IMG/VR virus record: IMGVR_UViG_3300038441_000307
Span: 1 to 40,095 of that record
DNA length: 40,095 nucleotides
Source: a virus
Strand: one strand, 5' to 3'
Below the pieces are notes generated by a model. The model was given only the letters and a program-made list of their open reading frames with translations. It was not told where the DNA came from and did no database searches. The translations under genes and the position numbers were made by a program. The stretch's first letter is position 1, and every line of letters begins with the position of its first letter. Below are positions 30,571 to 37,808 of this stretch, one piece after another.

Positions 30571-32151
30571 TCAGCCCTCTAGGACCGATGCGCGACGGCC
30601 GAAACCGTCATTGGAGAATTGGGTGGTAATGTTCAGCTTTGGCGCTTCCCACACGACAGCGACAGGCTCAGCAAAGGTCAATGCTACAGAATCCCAGCCG
30701 TCAGGACTACGGACGCCACGTTTGCGCATGTCTTCCTTTTTCTCCAACTGCACGCGGGAATTGGAGTCGTACTTGTAGGCAGGCCCGCAGGCGTCAGCCT
30801 GCAAGCCATCCTCGTCAGGGATCTGGACGCCAGCAACGTCTTGCAGCCAGTCACGCGAGGCCATCCACATTTCGGCGCGGCGGTTCAGTGGGCCGCCCCC
30901 AAGTTCTCGGCCATGCTCGTCCAGCTTCGGGGGCTCTAGCGGGGCCGACCCAAAGTTGACAGCCACGACGATATGCCCGTAACCCATTTCTACAAGGCGG
31001 TCGTAGACACCGGCACCCAACCCGCCCACGTCAATGAAGACCTTGGCCGGCTTCTCTGTGTCAATTACCTGCTTTATCCAGCCAGCAGACTCCATCGTAT
31101 CCTGCTTGTATCGGCGCTCAACCTTAATAAGCCGGCGGCCCCTACGGCGAGCCATGGCCGATCCGTCATCGCCAAAGCGTGCAGGGTCAAAGCCGATCAC
31201 CAGCGGACCTGATTCGGCCGCCTCTCCCTTCCTGGCCTTGGCGACTAGTTCGGGCTTGATGAAAGAGTCATGCCCGGTCATCTGGAACGCTTCGGCTGCC
31301 GTGGCCGGATATTCCTGCTTGAACAGCAGTGGGTCTTTCAGTTCGGCAATCTTGTAACGTCGCCAGACAATTTGCTCGTCATCCAGATCGTAGAGCCGAC
31401 GATATTCCGCCTCCTCGTCGGTCATCACAAAGTCTTCCGGCACCGGCTTTCGGTATTCGTCCTGCCAATGCCAGGGGACAAAGATGGCGATGTATTCGCT
31501 TTGCCCAGCCTCAGCATCACCCCACATTTGATGGAACAGGTTGCCGATCCCGTTTGCGGTCGTCTCAAGAATAACCTCTGTCCCTTCCTCATCCGGCACA
31601 GCCTGCAAGATGCCGGCCGCATGGGTCTCGGCATGAGGCCAGAAAGCCACCTCTGACCCATGGAATAACTGGACCGTGCTGGACCGGCCTACACCCTTGG
31701 TGCCGGCAGTACCGACCTTGTAGCCGCTGTCCAGCTTGTCAAAAAAAAGTTCCTTGGCATTCGCTGCCCCGGTAGATGGGCGGACATAGATCGGTACATG
31801 CTCGTGGTACCGGTTGACCATCTCAAACAGGTTTTGAGTGGCCGCATCCTCGTGAGTCAGGATGAAGGTGCGCAGGCCCGTAGACCAGGACGTGCGATGG
31901 TAGAACCGGCCACCGACGTAGGTTGAACACCCCTGCTGACGACCCTTCAGGAGAAGGGCACGAACGCGCCCAGTTCGGGCACGCTGTTCTTCAAGCTTTG
32001 AGTGGATGTATTCCTGCGCCTTGTTGAGACTGAACGCCTCTACCTTGCCGGACTTAGTCCGTATCTTCAGGCAGTTACGGGCGAAGAAAGGGAGTTCGTC
32101 CCTTAGCCGCAATCGCTGGTCATCAACGGAGACGGGCAAGCCACTGCTCAT
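30571..32151 (-). CDS. terL: Terminase large subunit (526 aa)
   Basis: ATPase-nuclease motor that packages DNA into the procapsid. The N-terminal ATPase has a Walker A-like KGRQQGCST at 69-77 and Walker B EVILETT at 192-198 with catalytic Glu196. The C-terminal RNase-H-like nuclease has Asp322 in GFDPARFGDDG, Asp374 in FIDVGGLGAGVYDRL, and DGWDSVALTF near 484-493. Length fits (P22 gp2 is 499 aa). Starts inside the small-subunit gene by 29 bases. Confidence 0.94.
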   Translation of the reverse strand: MSSGLPVSVDDQRLRLRDELPFFARNCLKIRTKSGKVEAFSLNKAQEYIHSKLEEQRARTGRVRALLLKGRQQGCSTYVGGRFYHRTSWSTGLRTFILTHEDAATQNLFEMVNRYHEHVPIYVRPSTGAANAKELFFDKLDSGYKVGTAGTKGVGRSSTVQLFHGSEVAFWPHAETHAAGILQAVPDEEGTEVILETTANGIGNLFHQMWGDAEAGQSEYIAIFVPWHWQDEYRKPVPEDFVMTDEEAEYRRLYDLDDEQIVWRRYKIAELKDPLLFKQEYPATAAEAFQMTGHDSFIKPELVAKARKGEAAESGPLVIGFDPARFGDDGSAMARRRGRRLIKVERRYKQDTMESAGWIKQVIDTEKPAKVFIDVGGLGAGVYDRLVEMGYGHIVVAVNFGSAPLEPPKLDEHGRELGGGPLNRRAEMWMASRDWLQDVAGVQIPDEDGLQADACGPAYKYDSNSRVQLEKKEDMRKRGVRSPDGWDSVALTFAEPVAVVWEAPKLNITTQFSNDGFGRRASVLEG

Positions 32152-32434
32152 GCGTCTCTTCCGTCACCGAATGGTGGCTCTCAGTGCGAGCAAGCTTGGG
32201 GATGTGGTATTCGATAGCCTTCAGGTACAAATCTGCCGCCCCCTTAGGATCAGTCACGGCGGTCTTCTGAACCCATTCCCTGAAATCGTCAGCCATATCC
32301 TCGGCAATCATCGCGATAGCCTTGCGCGTGCGCTCAGTCGCCCTGTTGGTCGAACCTTTAGGCCGGCCAGGACCAGGCGTGCCGTCGCCGACCTTCCATT
32401 GTTTCGGCTCAGTTTGATTAACGGAATCCGTCAT
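32123..32434 (-). CDS. Probable terminase small subunit (103 aa)
   Basis: Begins MTDSVNQTEPKQWKVGDGTP. PGPGRPKGSTNRATERTRKA is an N-terminal pattern of small-terminase-like phage proteins, followed by helices (FREWVQKTAVTDPKGAADLY). It overlaps terL and precedes it, as small subunits do. No clear DNA-binding HTH is visible, so the role in pac recognition is inferred from position. Confidence 0.75.
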   Translation of the reverse strand: MTDSVNQTEPKQWKVGDGTPGPGRPKGSTNRATERTRKAIAMIAEDMADDFREWVQKTAVTDPKGAADLYLKAIEYHIPKLARTESHHSVTEETHEQWLARLR

Positions 32435-32455
32435 GTTCCACGAGTTGTTCCACGA
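32434..32455. repeat. 10-bp direct repeat at the small terminase start
   Basis: TGTTCCACGA occurs at 32434-32443 and again at 32446-32455, spaced 12 bp and overlapping the start codon. It may be incidental, or a binding site for the packaging protein. Confidence 0.4.
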
Positions 32456-32632
32456 TCAATGAATACTGTTCTGCGAAGCCTGCGCCTGAAGGACGTACTG
32501 CCTCACGTAAGCGGCGATCAGGGCGTCAGACAGGGTTGTCGTTCCTTCCATACCACACGGTATGTAAAGGACGCTTGTGCCGTCGAAGTCGTTCTCAACT
32601 AGCTTTGCCTCTAGGTAGGCGATCAGATCCAT
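32456..32632 (-). CDS. Hypothetical protein (58 aa)
   Basis: Begins MDLIAYLEAKLVENDFDGTS. It is acidic and helical, ending VRQYVLQAQASQNSIH. GAGG lies a few bases upstream and the start overlaps the preceding gene. It fills the gap before the terminase genes. No family recognised. Confidence 0.55.
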   Translation of the reverse strand: MDLIAYLEAKLVENDFDGTSVLYIPCGMEGTTTLSDALIAAYVRQYVLQAQASQNSIH

Positions 32633-32958
32633 CCCCTAGCCTCCCGATCCATCTGGATGTTCAGGTCAACACCTGCGCAGAAATAGATACTCTTGCGCAT
32701 CTGGCTGTCTGGCAAAACCGGGGGAGCTGGCAGATCGTCATCCGATAACCAGCAGTCGAATCCCTTCCCTGTACAATGGATCCCATGAAGGTAGCCTGGG
32801 GCTCCTAGGTGCTGATCGGTGTAATCAATTGCCATGACGCTAGGGCCATCCCCTTCGTAAGTCCAGTTGCCGCCGCCACCGAAGAACGATATCCGAGCAT
32901 CTGGAACTTCTGCCCGGATGAGGCCGACAGCCGCTAGTTGGCGCTTATCCCAACTCAT
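32623..32958 (-). CDS. Hypothetical protein (111 aa)
   Basis: Begins MSWDKRQLAAVGLIRAEVPD. It has a Gly-rich turn (FFGGGGNWTY) and segments HLGAPGYLHGIHCTGKGFDC and IDYTDQ, with scattered His and Cys. No recognised motif. Overlaps the upstream gene by four bases. Confidence 0.6.
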   Translation of the reverse strand: MSWDKRQLAAVGLIRAEVPDARISFFGGGGNWTYEGDGPSVMAIDYTDQHLGAPGYLHGIHCTGKGFDCWLSDDDLPAPPVLPDSQMRKSIYFCAGVDLNIQMDREARGWI

Positions 32959-33347
32959 GCGGACACGACCACAAAATAAGGCCCGTTTGCCAAATTGTAG
33001 GTAGCCTGCGGGTACAGGGGCGCGTCCTTGACTGTAATGAAGAATTCGTAATTCAAGATGGTTCCTTCATCCGTCGTTGCCGTGGCCTTGATGCCGCCCC
33101 AGCCAGCAAAGTTGAAGTCCACCTTCAAGGTTGAGGACTTCTGGTCCGCACTGACAGCCGCATCATAGATGTAGGTCGCCCATGGACTGGTGCAATCCCA
33201 GCGGACCGACTCGATAACCTCGTCTTTCGGGATGGCCCCGTTGAAGTCCACGGTCAGGGTTCGGGTCTGATACCTGCGCACTCGGACCTGCTGAACCTGG
33301 GAGGCGCTCAGGTATTCGGTGCAGTAGCCTTTGAATAAGCGGCTCAT
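32955..33347 (-). CDS. Beta-rich hypothetical protein (130 aa)
   Basis: Begins MSRLFKGYCTEYLSASQVQQ. The rest is an Ig-like or jelly-roll series of strands (RTLTVDFNGAIPKDEVIESV, then KVDFNFAGWGGIKATATTDE). Could be a virion decoration or host-surface protein encoded near terminase, as small Ig-like proteins often are. Function not established. Confidence 0.6.
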   Translation of the reverse strand: MSRLFKGYCTEYLSASQVQQVRVRRYQTRTLTVDFNGAIPKDEVIESVRWDCTSPWATYIYDAAVSADQKSSTLKVDFNFAGWGGIKATATTDEGTILNYEFFITVKDAPLYPQATYNLANGPYFVVVSA

Positions 33348-33354
33348 AGCGGTC

Positions 33355-33453
33355 CTAATGGACGGTTTCCGTCAGTTCGGGATCTGGCGTGAAGTCAACA
33401 TCGTACTCCTCGCCGTCGTCGTCCTCAAACGTGAATACGATCTCGTCTTCCAT
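33355..33453 (-). CDS. Small acidic protein (32 aa)
   Basis: Begins MEDEIVFTFEDDDGEEYDVD and ends with TETVH. It is strongly acidic. The start overlaps the stop of the Rz gene (TGATG). Too short to assign a function; coupling is the main support. Confidence 0.4.
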   Translation of the reverse strand: MEDEIVFTFEDDDGEEYDVDFTPDPELTETVH

Positions 33454-33938
33454 CACTTAGCCCTCAGGGCGTTATAGCTAGCGATGCACTGGTTGCGTTC
33501 GTCGGCGATTGCGTCGGCTTCGTCGGCGAAACGAACAAGAAATTCCGCATCCTCGATCCGAAGTCCGGATTCTTCGGGGACAGGTTTGGCGGCAGCTCCG
33601 GAGGCCTTGGCGGCGGGACAGGTGAACCGGTCGCGCAGGCGGACAGTGCCGCTACGCAAATCAGCAATAGTGCGCTCAGTCTCTTGTTCACGCTCAGCCC
33701 TCTTTAGTTCTGCGGCGTAGGCTAGATCCCATACAGCCTTGTTCCATGCTTGCTCTGTCGCTAGACGGACCTTCTCGGCTTCGGCTACCGACTCATCCCA
33801 CTTGGCCTGCACGTCGGCCTGTCCGGCATTGTAGCGAGTATGGCCGTAGTACAGACCAGCCGCCACAAGGATAAAAAGGACGTAGGCCCATCCCGGGATA
33901 CGCCTTAAAGCCGCGCCTATGGCTGCGAGCGAAAGCAT
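33453..33938 (-). CDS. Rz: i-spanin Rz-like (161 aa)
   Basis: Inner-membrane spanin that bridges the envelope and fuses the membranes during lysis. One N-terminal transmembrane segment (about 17-32, WAYVLFILVAAGLYYG) is followed by a periplasmic coiled coil (VAEAEKVRLATEQAWNKAVW, then LKRAEREQETERTIADLRSG). The C-terminus would bind the embedded Rz1. It follows the amidase and membrane genes of the lysis cassette. Confidence 0.85.
   Translation of the reverse strand: MLSLAAIGAALRRIPGWAYVLFILVAAGLYYGHTRYNAGQADVQAKWDESVAEAEKVRLATEQAWNKAVWDLAYAAELKRAEREQETERTIADLRSGTVRLRDRFTCPAAKASGAAAKPVPEESGLRIEDAEFLVRFADEADAIADERNQCIASYNALRAK
33464..33691 (-). CDS. Rz1: o-spanin Rz1-like lipoprotein, embedded in Rz (75 aa)
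   Basis: Outer-membrane spanin partner. It lies wholly inside the Rz gene in another frame, the classic nested arrangement. Begins MNKRLSALLLICVAALSAC, with lipobox LSAC and lipidated Cys19, followed by a Pro-rich stretch SPVPPPRPPELPPNLSP typical of Rz1. The C-terminal third is unusually long. Confidence 0.85.
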   Translation of the reverse strand: MNKRLSALLLICVAALSACATGSPVPPPRPPELPPNLSPKNPDFGSRMRNFLFVSPTKPTQSPTNATSASLAITP

Positions 33939-34366
33939 CAGGTATCCGGCTGAGCGTAGAGCTTACGGACAGCCGCCGAGCCAATAGCCGCCAGAACCCG
34001 GTAGATCATGGAAATGGACAGGCCGGCCGTCAGTCCAAGGATCATGCCTAGCAAGGTCCTCGTCTGAAGCCAGCACGCAAGGAAGGCTGCCGCAGCGGAG
34101 GATATCTCAATGAAGAACATCCGCCAGTGCATGTAGTCCCGCCGCGATGGCTCAGGGATCCAGCGCCTCAAGAACCCCATGAGACATGCTCCGAGCAGCC
34201 AAGCCAGTAGGAACGACCCAAGTCCCAAGGGCATCTTGGAGGTGATTTCGGTGACGAACACCCAGCCCGCACGCAGGCTATCGAAGAACGCCACCCCATT
34301 TGCCGCCACCAGTACAACCAGGGCGGTCACCGTTCCCCAAGCTGCACTCTTGGCGGCGGCGCTCAT
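33938..34366 (-). CDS. Multi-TM membrane protein, possible holin-type (142 aa)
   Basis: Begins MSAAAKSAAWGTVTALVVLV. Three or four hydrophobic segments (about 7-25, 40-62, 84-105 and 110-130) occur. It lies in the lysis cassette next to Rz. The start at 34366 follows GAAGGA and overlaps the upstream stop. A holin role is possible from position only; Mg-transport- or CbiM-like proteins are alternatives. Confidence 0.55.
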   Translation of the reverse strand: MSAAAKSAAWGTVTALVVLVAANGVAFFDSLRAGWVFVTEITSKMPLGLGSFLLAWLLGACLMGFLRRWIPEPSRRDYMHWRMFFIEISSAAAAFLACWLQTRTLLGMILGLTAGLSISMIYRVLAAIGSAAVRKLYAQPDT

Positions 34367-34494
34367 TCCTTCGGGCTCCGGCGCTTGATGGCCTCCCAAG
34401 CCCTACGCAGCAGGCCGGCAGGGATCACCGCAAGGTCCGGGAAGAACACGAAGACCACCGAAGCAGTCACGAAGCCTAGCGCGAACTCAATCAT
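34363..34494 (-). CDS. Small membrane protein (43 aa)
   Basis: Begins MIEFALGFVTASVVFVFFPD. A single hydrophobic helix is followed by a basic tail (RRAWEAIKRRSPKE), giving an N-out, C-in topology. ATGA overlap with the gene below. Part of the lysis cassette. Confidence 0.5.
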   Translation of the reverse strand: MIEFALGFVTASVVFVFFPDLAVIPAGLLRRAWEAIKRRSPKE

Positions 34495-34535
34495 GGGCTA
34501 TCCCCAGCTTTAGGCATATCCAGTGGATCAGGGCG

Positions 34536-34709
34536 TCAAGCACTTCCGTCCAGCGTGTCAGCCGCGCGGCGCAGGGCCTGACTGGGCGTCTCGCCATCCT
34601 CCAGCGTAAGCCGGATCTTCAGGTTCCCGCCCTCCTGTTCCATGGTCTCAGCGGTCCGATTCTGCTGGGTTCCGCCACCAATGATGATTACAACCGCGCC
34701 ACCGCTCAT
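34536..34709 (-). CDS. Small hypothetical protein (57 aa)
   Basis: Begins MSGGAVVIIIGGGTQQNRTA with AGGA upstream. It then reads NLKIRLTLEDGETPSQALRR, a beta-beta-helix pattern. The in-frame ATG further upstream is disfavoured because the downstream site has better spacing and the ATG overlaps the preceding stop. Function unknown. Confidence 0.5.
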   Translation of the reverse strand: MSGGAVVIIIGGGTQQNRTAETMEQEGGNLKIRLTLEDGETPSQALRRAADTLDGSA

Positions 34710-35014
34710 CGTTTCTTGTCCTGTTTGTTGTTGTTCAAGGTCTGGATCCACGCGTCATGGACTGAATCCTTGTCACGAAGCTCCTGCATCTGAACGTCTT
34801 GCCGAGTGAACTCACGGGTAATGTACACCGATCCCACGATGACGACAGCCATCACGACAATGCAGCAGGTGGCAGCCAGCCATACGCCGATCCCGCCTGC
34901 ATTTACTTCGATCTTCGCGGTGTTGCTGTTGGTAGCCTGGAGCAACTTTTCAGCCGTACTGTTGAACCTCTCAAGCGCCCTTGCGAGCGCCTGCCGATCC
35001 CCCTGTTCTTCCAT
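34706..35014 (-). CDS. Membrane protein with coiled coil (102 aa)
   Basis: Begins MEEQGDRQALARALERFNST. A charged N-terminal helix precedes one transmembrane segment (about 47-68, VWLAATCCIVVMAVVIVGSV) and a charged C-terminal helix. It lies in the lysis cassette and may be a holin or an antiholin partner, but this is not shown by sequence. Confidence 0.5.
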   Translation of the reverse strand: MEEQGDRQALARALERFNSTAEKLLQATNSNTAKIEVNAGGIGVWLAATCCIVVMAVVIVGSVYITREFTRQDVQMQELRDKDSVHDAWIQTLNNNKQDKKR

Positions 35015-35017
35015 GCC

Positions 35018-35260
35018 TCAATCCCTCCGAATCACCGGAACCTCTAGGCGCATGGCGATACGATACACCACATCACGCAACTGGCGAATCTCCTCCTTGA
35101 ACTCATTCAAGGCGGTGTTCTTGGGGTATTCCTCGGCGATCTTGACCCGTAAGGCGTGGTGGTCGCGCCAGAGCGCCCATATCCAGCCAACAAGCCCGGA
35201 GGCCAGCGCGAGAGCAACTGACCCGATCAGGGTTGGAACCCAACTAGGCACGATAAGCAT
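35018..35260 (-). CDS. Single-TM protein, candidate holin (80 aa)
   Basis: Begins MLIVPSWVPTLIGSVALALA. An N-terminal hydrophobic segment (about 8-30) with small residues is followed by a charged helix (FKEEIRQLRDVVYRIAMRLE). It overlaps the amidase gene by 17 bases and follows it directly. Position suggests a holin; sequence does not prove it. Confidence 0.55.
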   Translation of the reverse strand: MLIVPSWVPTLIGSVALALASGLVGWIWALWRDHHALRVKIAEEYPKNTALNEFKEEIRQLRDVVYRIAMRLEVPVIRRD

Positions 35261-35762
35261 CCTCGATCACCTTTCCCACGGCCCGCCCTAGGGGCCACTT
35301 ACGGCCATCGTAAGCCGCTAGGTCGTTAGGATTCGTGATGAAAAACAGCTCTAGGATGATCCCGCCAGCCTGCACGAAGGCCAATCTGTGATGCTGGCCC
35401 GCATTTTCAGGCTTGGCGCCCCGGTTCTTGATGTTCAGGGCTTGGGATACTGCGGCGCACAATTTTGCGCCTAGCTGCATGTCATCGGGGCCCGACAGGG
35501 TTTCGACGCCGGATGCCGTAGGGTTGGCGGCGGCGTTGAGATGGATTTCGATAGCGATATCTTTGCCCTTCGCCAGCTTCACCGCCTCACGCAGCGGGAG
35601 ATTATCCTTGTCCTTCCCGTCTGTCTCAGCCTGAATCCCTAAGTCAGCCAGACAGGTGACGAGGATGTTCCGGAAGTCCGTGGCGATCTCGGCCTCGCGG
35701 CGGCCATTAGCGACCGCTCCCGGATCCTGGTTACTGTGTCCTGCCGAGATTAGGACTGCCAT
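35244..35762 (-). CDS. N-acetylmuramoyl-L-alanine amidase, endolysin (172 aa)
   Basis: Cuts the amide bond between muramic acid and the stem peptide. Amidase_3 fold: His9 in ISAGHSNQDPGA, a Glu at about 23 in RREAEIA, His74 in IEIHLNAA and Glu138 in GIILELFFITN give the usual zinc and catalytic residues. The protein consists of the catalytic domain alone. It has no signal peptide, so it needs a holin to reach the wall. It is the first gene of the lysis cassette, 41 bases after the tRNA-Gln. Confidence 0.9.
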   Translation of the reverse strand: MAVLISAGHSNQDPGAVANGRREAEIATDFRNILVTCLADLGIQAETDGKDKDNLPLREAVKLAKGKDIAIEIHLNAAANPTASGVETLSGPDDMQLGAKLCAAVSQALNIKNRGAKPENAGQHHRLAFVQAGGIILELFFITNPNDLAAYDGRKWPLGRAVGKVIEDAYRA

Positions 35763-35803
35763 AGCGCGGGCCTTTGGGCGTATGGGCGGACTTTACCACG
35801 AGT

Positions 35804-35877
35804 TGGCAGCCCCGTCAGGAATCGAACCTGCGTCATCCGGGTCAAAGCCGGATGCTCTGCCACTGAGCTACGGGGCA
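35804..35877 (-). tRNA. tRNA-Gln (anticodon TTG), CCA encoded
   Basis: Minus-strand cloverleaf: acceptor TGCCCCG with CGGGGCT (the first pair is a U-U mismatch), D arm GCTC with GAGC, anticodon stem TCCGG with CCGGA around CTTTGAC (anticodon TTG), T arm GCAGG with CCTGA (outermost pair G-A), discriminator G and encoded CCA. G73 and the weak 1-72 pair match glutaminyl-tRNA identity. It lies at the 3' end of a structured noncoding region. Confidence 0.92.
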
Positions 35878-35884
35878 TCAAAAG

Positions 35885-36308
35885 GCGGGATGGTCAGGGA
35901 TTAACCCTGTATCTTGGTTTTCTGCCGTCCGTCCACCGCTTCACGTCGCGGAGGTCGGCTTATAGGCGAGGCATAGCCGTAGCCCCAAGCATCTCCTCGT
36001 TAGCGCATAGCCTGCGCATTCCATCCCAAAGACTAACGGCTGCGGCCTGTCCTCGCGAGATCGGGGCCGAATTATTCCAGCCCGACAAGCCGCATGCGTT
36101 AGTCCAAAGACCTAAAGTGGTAACACTGGCTGCCTGACGGGGCTGCTGGACTGGGCGGCCGTCACCGAAAGATACCGATCCAACACCAATGCCACCACTT
36201 TAAGTCGCCGGTTACGTCTCCGGCGCGGCCCCTACACTAGGCAGTTCCGCCGCCTGGGTAGTCGCCCCGATGCGCTCGGGGCTGGCGGGATTCGGAGCGG
36301 GGAAACTC
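35885..36308 (-). ncRNA. Candidate large structured noncoding RNA
   Basis: About 420 nt with no supported gene. Helices seen by eye: GCCCCGA with TCGGGGC (36264-36282), CCGCC with GGCGG enclosing it, CGCCGG with CCGGCG (36206-36225), TAAAGTGGT with ACCACTTTA (36113-36121 and 36194-36202), GACTAACG with CGTTAGTC extended by TGCGG with CCGCA (36031-36104), TCGGG with CCCGA (36061-36085), GCGCA with TGCGC (36003-36017), and CAGGG with CCCTG (35895-35909). The tRNA follows directly. GOLLD and ROOL are known large phage RNAs found next to tRNAs, but no match to them is claimed. Confidence 0.55.
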
Positions 36309-36590
36309 CTAGCCCTGCGGCTGCGGGGGACGGCCGCTAATCGCCATAGATTCAGAAGATCCTAGCCACTTATCCTCAGCAGCTTTCATTGCCTCGGCGA
36401 TCTCAAAGGCCCGTTGCTCGCTGGGGACTTCTGCCAGAACCTCACTCCCCCCAGGCACATAGGTCCCCGGATTGTTGTCGGGTATTGTGATCGAATGGTC
36501 GATGTAGGGATGGCAGAACCGGGTCACCACGTAACGGACAACCGGGCGGACCCGGAACTCAGGACCGGGAACATTCGTCTCGTCGTACAT
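36309..36590 (-). CDS. Hypothetical protein (93 aa)
   Basis: Begins MYDETNVPGPEFRVRPVVRY after GGGGCAGGAGATAGC. A beta-rich middle (VVTRFCHPYIDHSITIPDNN) and a helix EQRAFEIAEAMKAAEDKWLG are visible. No recognised family. Its stop is at the edge of the structured noncoding stretch. Confidence 0.6.
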   Translation of the reverse strand: MYDETNVPGPEFRVRPVVRYVVTRFCHPYIDHSITIPDNNPGTYVPGGSEVLAEVPSEQRAFEIAEAMKAAEDKWLGSSESMAISGRPPQPQG

Positions 36591-36650
36591 GCTATCTCCT
36601 GCCCCTCAGGGCATAGTCACCGCCAAGCCGGCGGCAATCCAAATCTAGCA

Positions 36651-36998
36651 CTAGTCAGGCTTGATCTCTACCACCGTCAGCCCTTCCGCCCCACTCGGCG
36701 GCTCCGGGGCTTCCCAGTCTAGGCCGTTCTCGTACATGCCCTGATTGGCCCAGCGCTCCCGAAGTTCGCGCCGCCTTGTGCCGTAAGGGTCTGTGTCGCC
36801 CGCTTCAATGCTGGACTTCAGCCAGTCTAAATCTGTTGGGCGGCCAATCGCTGAATACTGAGAACCCTCGGTAACGATTGCATCAAGAGATTTCACTTCA
36901 GGTATGCCCGCAAAGTGATGCGACGCCAGCCGTACAGCCGTCCACACCGGAGGCATGAGAGGGTGGTTTAGCAGGTTGTCGAGGTCGTCTCTGGTCAT
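36651..36998 (-). CDS. Hypothetical protein (115 aa)
   Basis: Begins MTRDDLDNLLNHPLMPPVWT behind GGGAGG and overlapping the upstream TGA (ATGA). It is mostly helical and acidic, with VEIKPD at the C-terminus. Function unknown. Confidence 0.6.
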   Translation of the reverse strand: MTRDDLDNLLNHPLMPPVWTAVRLASHHFAGIPEVKSLDAIVTEGSQYSAIGRPTDLDWLKSSIEAGDTDPYGTRRRELRERWANQGMYENGLDWEAPEPPSGAEGLTVVEIKPD

Positions 36999-37180
36999 GC
37001 GGCCTCCCATCTACCATCATCCTGGTAGTAGTCGAATAGACGACCATCCGGCCATACGATGCGGACAGGATCTCTAGGCCCGCTCTGGACGTATCTGAGG
37101 AATCCATCAATTCCCTCAACCAGCCAGCCAATCACCCGCCGCCGATCACCCTTGCCGTAATAGCACTCAACCACGTCCAT
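36995..37180 (-). CDS. Hypothetical protein (61 aa)
   Basis: Begins MDVVECYYGKGDRRRVIGWL after GGAGGGAGT. It has the look of a small SH3-like or beta-barrel domain (VIGWLVEG, then VRIVWPDGRLFDYYQ). It overlaps the upstream gene by 49 bases. Function unknown. Confidence 0.5.
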   Translation of the reverse strand: MDVVECYYGKGDRRRVIGWLVEGIDGFLRYVQSGPRDPVRIVWPDGRLFDYYQDDGRWEAA

Positions 37181-37344
37181 ACTCCCTCCGCATTGGCGAT
37201 CAGTACCAGCCCCGCCGTGAATGCACCTAGCACCTTCAGAACCTCGCCCAGCGGAATCACCGTGGGCACGTAGTCCCGGTTGATCCTGCGGCGAGGCGTA
37301 TCTGCCAACAAGCGGTTGGCTTCGTACTCTGACTTCCTGCCCAT
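37132..37344 (-). CDS. Small single-TM protein (70 aa)
   Basis: Begins MGRKSEYEANRLLADTPRRR. A charged N-terminus precedes one hydrophobic segment (about 36-56, VLKVLGAFTAGLVLIANA) and a Gly-rich end. GAGGG lies upstream. Function unknown. Confidence 0.5.
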   Translation of the reverse strand: MGRKSEYEANRLLADTPRRRINRDYVPTVIPLGEVLKVLGAFTAGLVLIANAEGVWTWLSAITARVIGGG

Positions 37345-37435
37345 CTCGGAACCCTCTTAGGTGGATTCCCCCTGCTTACACTACTTAGACGACAGTCGCG
37401 AATAGAACCGGCCAGCCTGATTGCAGAGCGTAATG

Positions 37436-37639
37436 CTAATTTCCGTTATCTTCGGAAACCGCCCTGAACACCCGCGCAAGCTCGACATTGCCATACTCGT
37501 CCAGCCAGTAGTCCTCAACGCCCGGAGCCGTCACCAGTACCCGCCGGCCCATCGTCGTGCAGACGTTGCCCTCGGGAAGGACGTGATGCCAAAACCCCTT
37601 GCCGCTCGTGTTGTAGCCTGTCAGTTGTGCGAGTCGCAT
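37436..37639 (-). CDS. Hypothetical protein (67 aa)
   Basis: Begins MRLAQLTGYNTSGKGFWHHV with a strong GGAGAGGGTGG site immediately upstream. It has a beta-like middle (RRVLVTAPGVEDYWLDEYGN). It overlaps the RHH-like gene by 125 bases, more than any other pair of independent genes except the Rz/Rz1 nest. Confidence 0.55.
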   Translation of the reverse strand: MRLAQLTGYNTSGKGFWHHVLPEGNVCTTMGRRVLVTAPGVEDYWLDEYGNVELARVFRAVSEDNGN

Positions 37640-37808
37640 CCACCCTCTCCTGTATTCGCTTTCTGACCCATGGGGATAGCTCTTTCTCCAGCCCCCGCAG
37701 GATGATTTCAGTCACCGACAGCCCCGTGTCAGCAGACGCCTCCTGAAGCAGCGCATGACCCGACACGGCCATCTTGAATTTCACTGTGATCTTGCTGCGC
37801 TTACCCAT
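37515..37808 (-). CDS. Putative ribbon-helix-helix-like protein (97 aa)
   Basis: Begins MGKRSKITVKFKMAVSGHAL. Residues 4-45 (ITVKFKM, then LQEASADTGLSVTEIILRGL) fit a beta strand plus two helices of the RHH type, so DNA binding is plausible. The last ~40 residues overlap the next gene and look like an out-of-frame by-product. The start overlaps the upstream stop. Confidence 0.5.
   Translation of the reverse strand: MGKRSKITVKFKMAVSGHALLQEASADTGLSVTEIILRGLEKELSPWVRKRIQERVDATRTTDRLQHERQGVLASRPSRGQRLHDDGPAGTGDGSGR

Noticed and set aside
35940-35990. GGCTTAT-containing string reminiscent of the RNase P RNA 3' end
   Set aside because: The other conserved RNase P elements (for example GAGGAAAGTCC) are absent on both strands.
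36241-36308. Second tRNA in the structured stretch
   Set aside because: A three-stem shape can be drawn, but the D and T arms, conserved bases and acceptor are missing on both strands.
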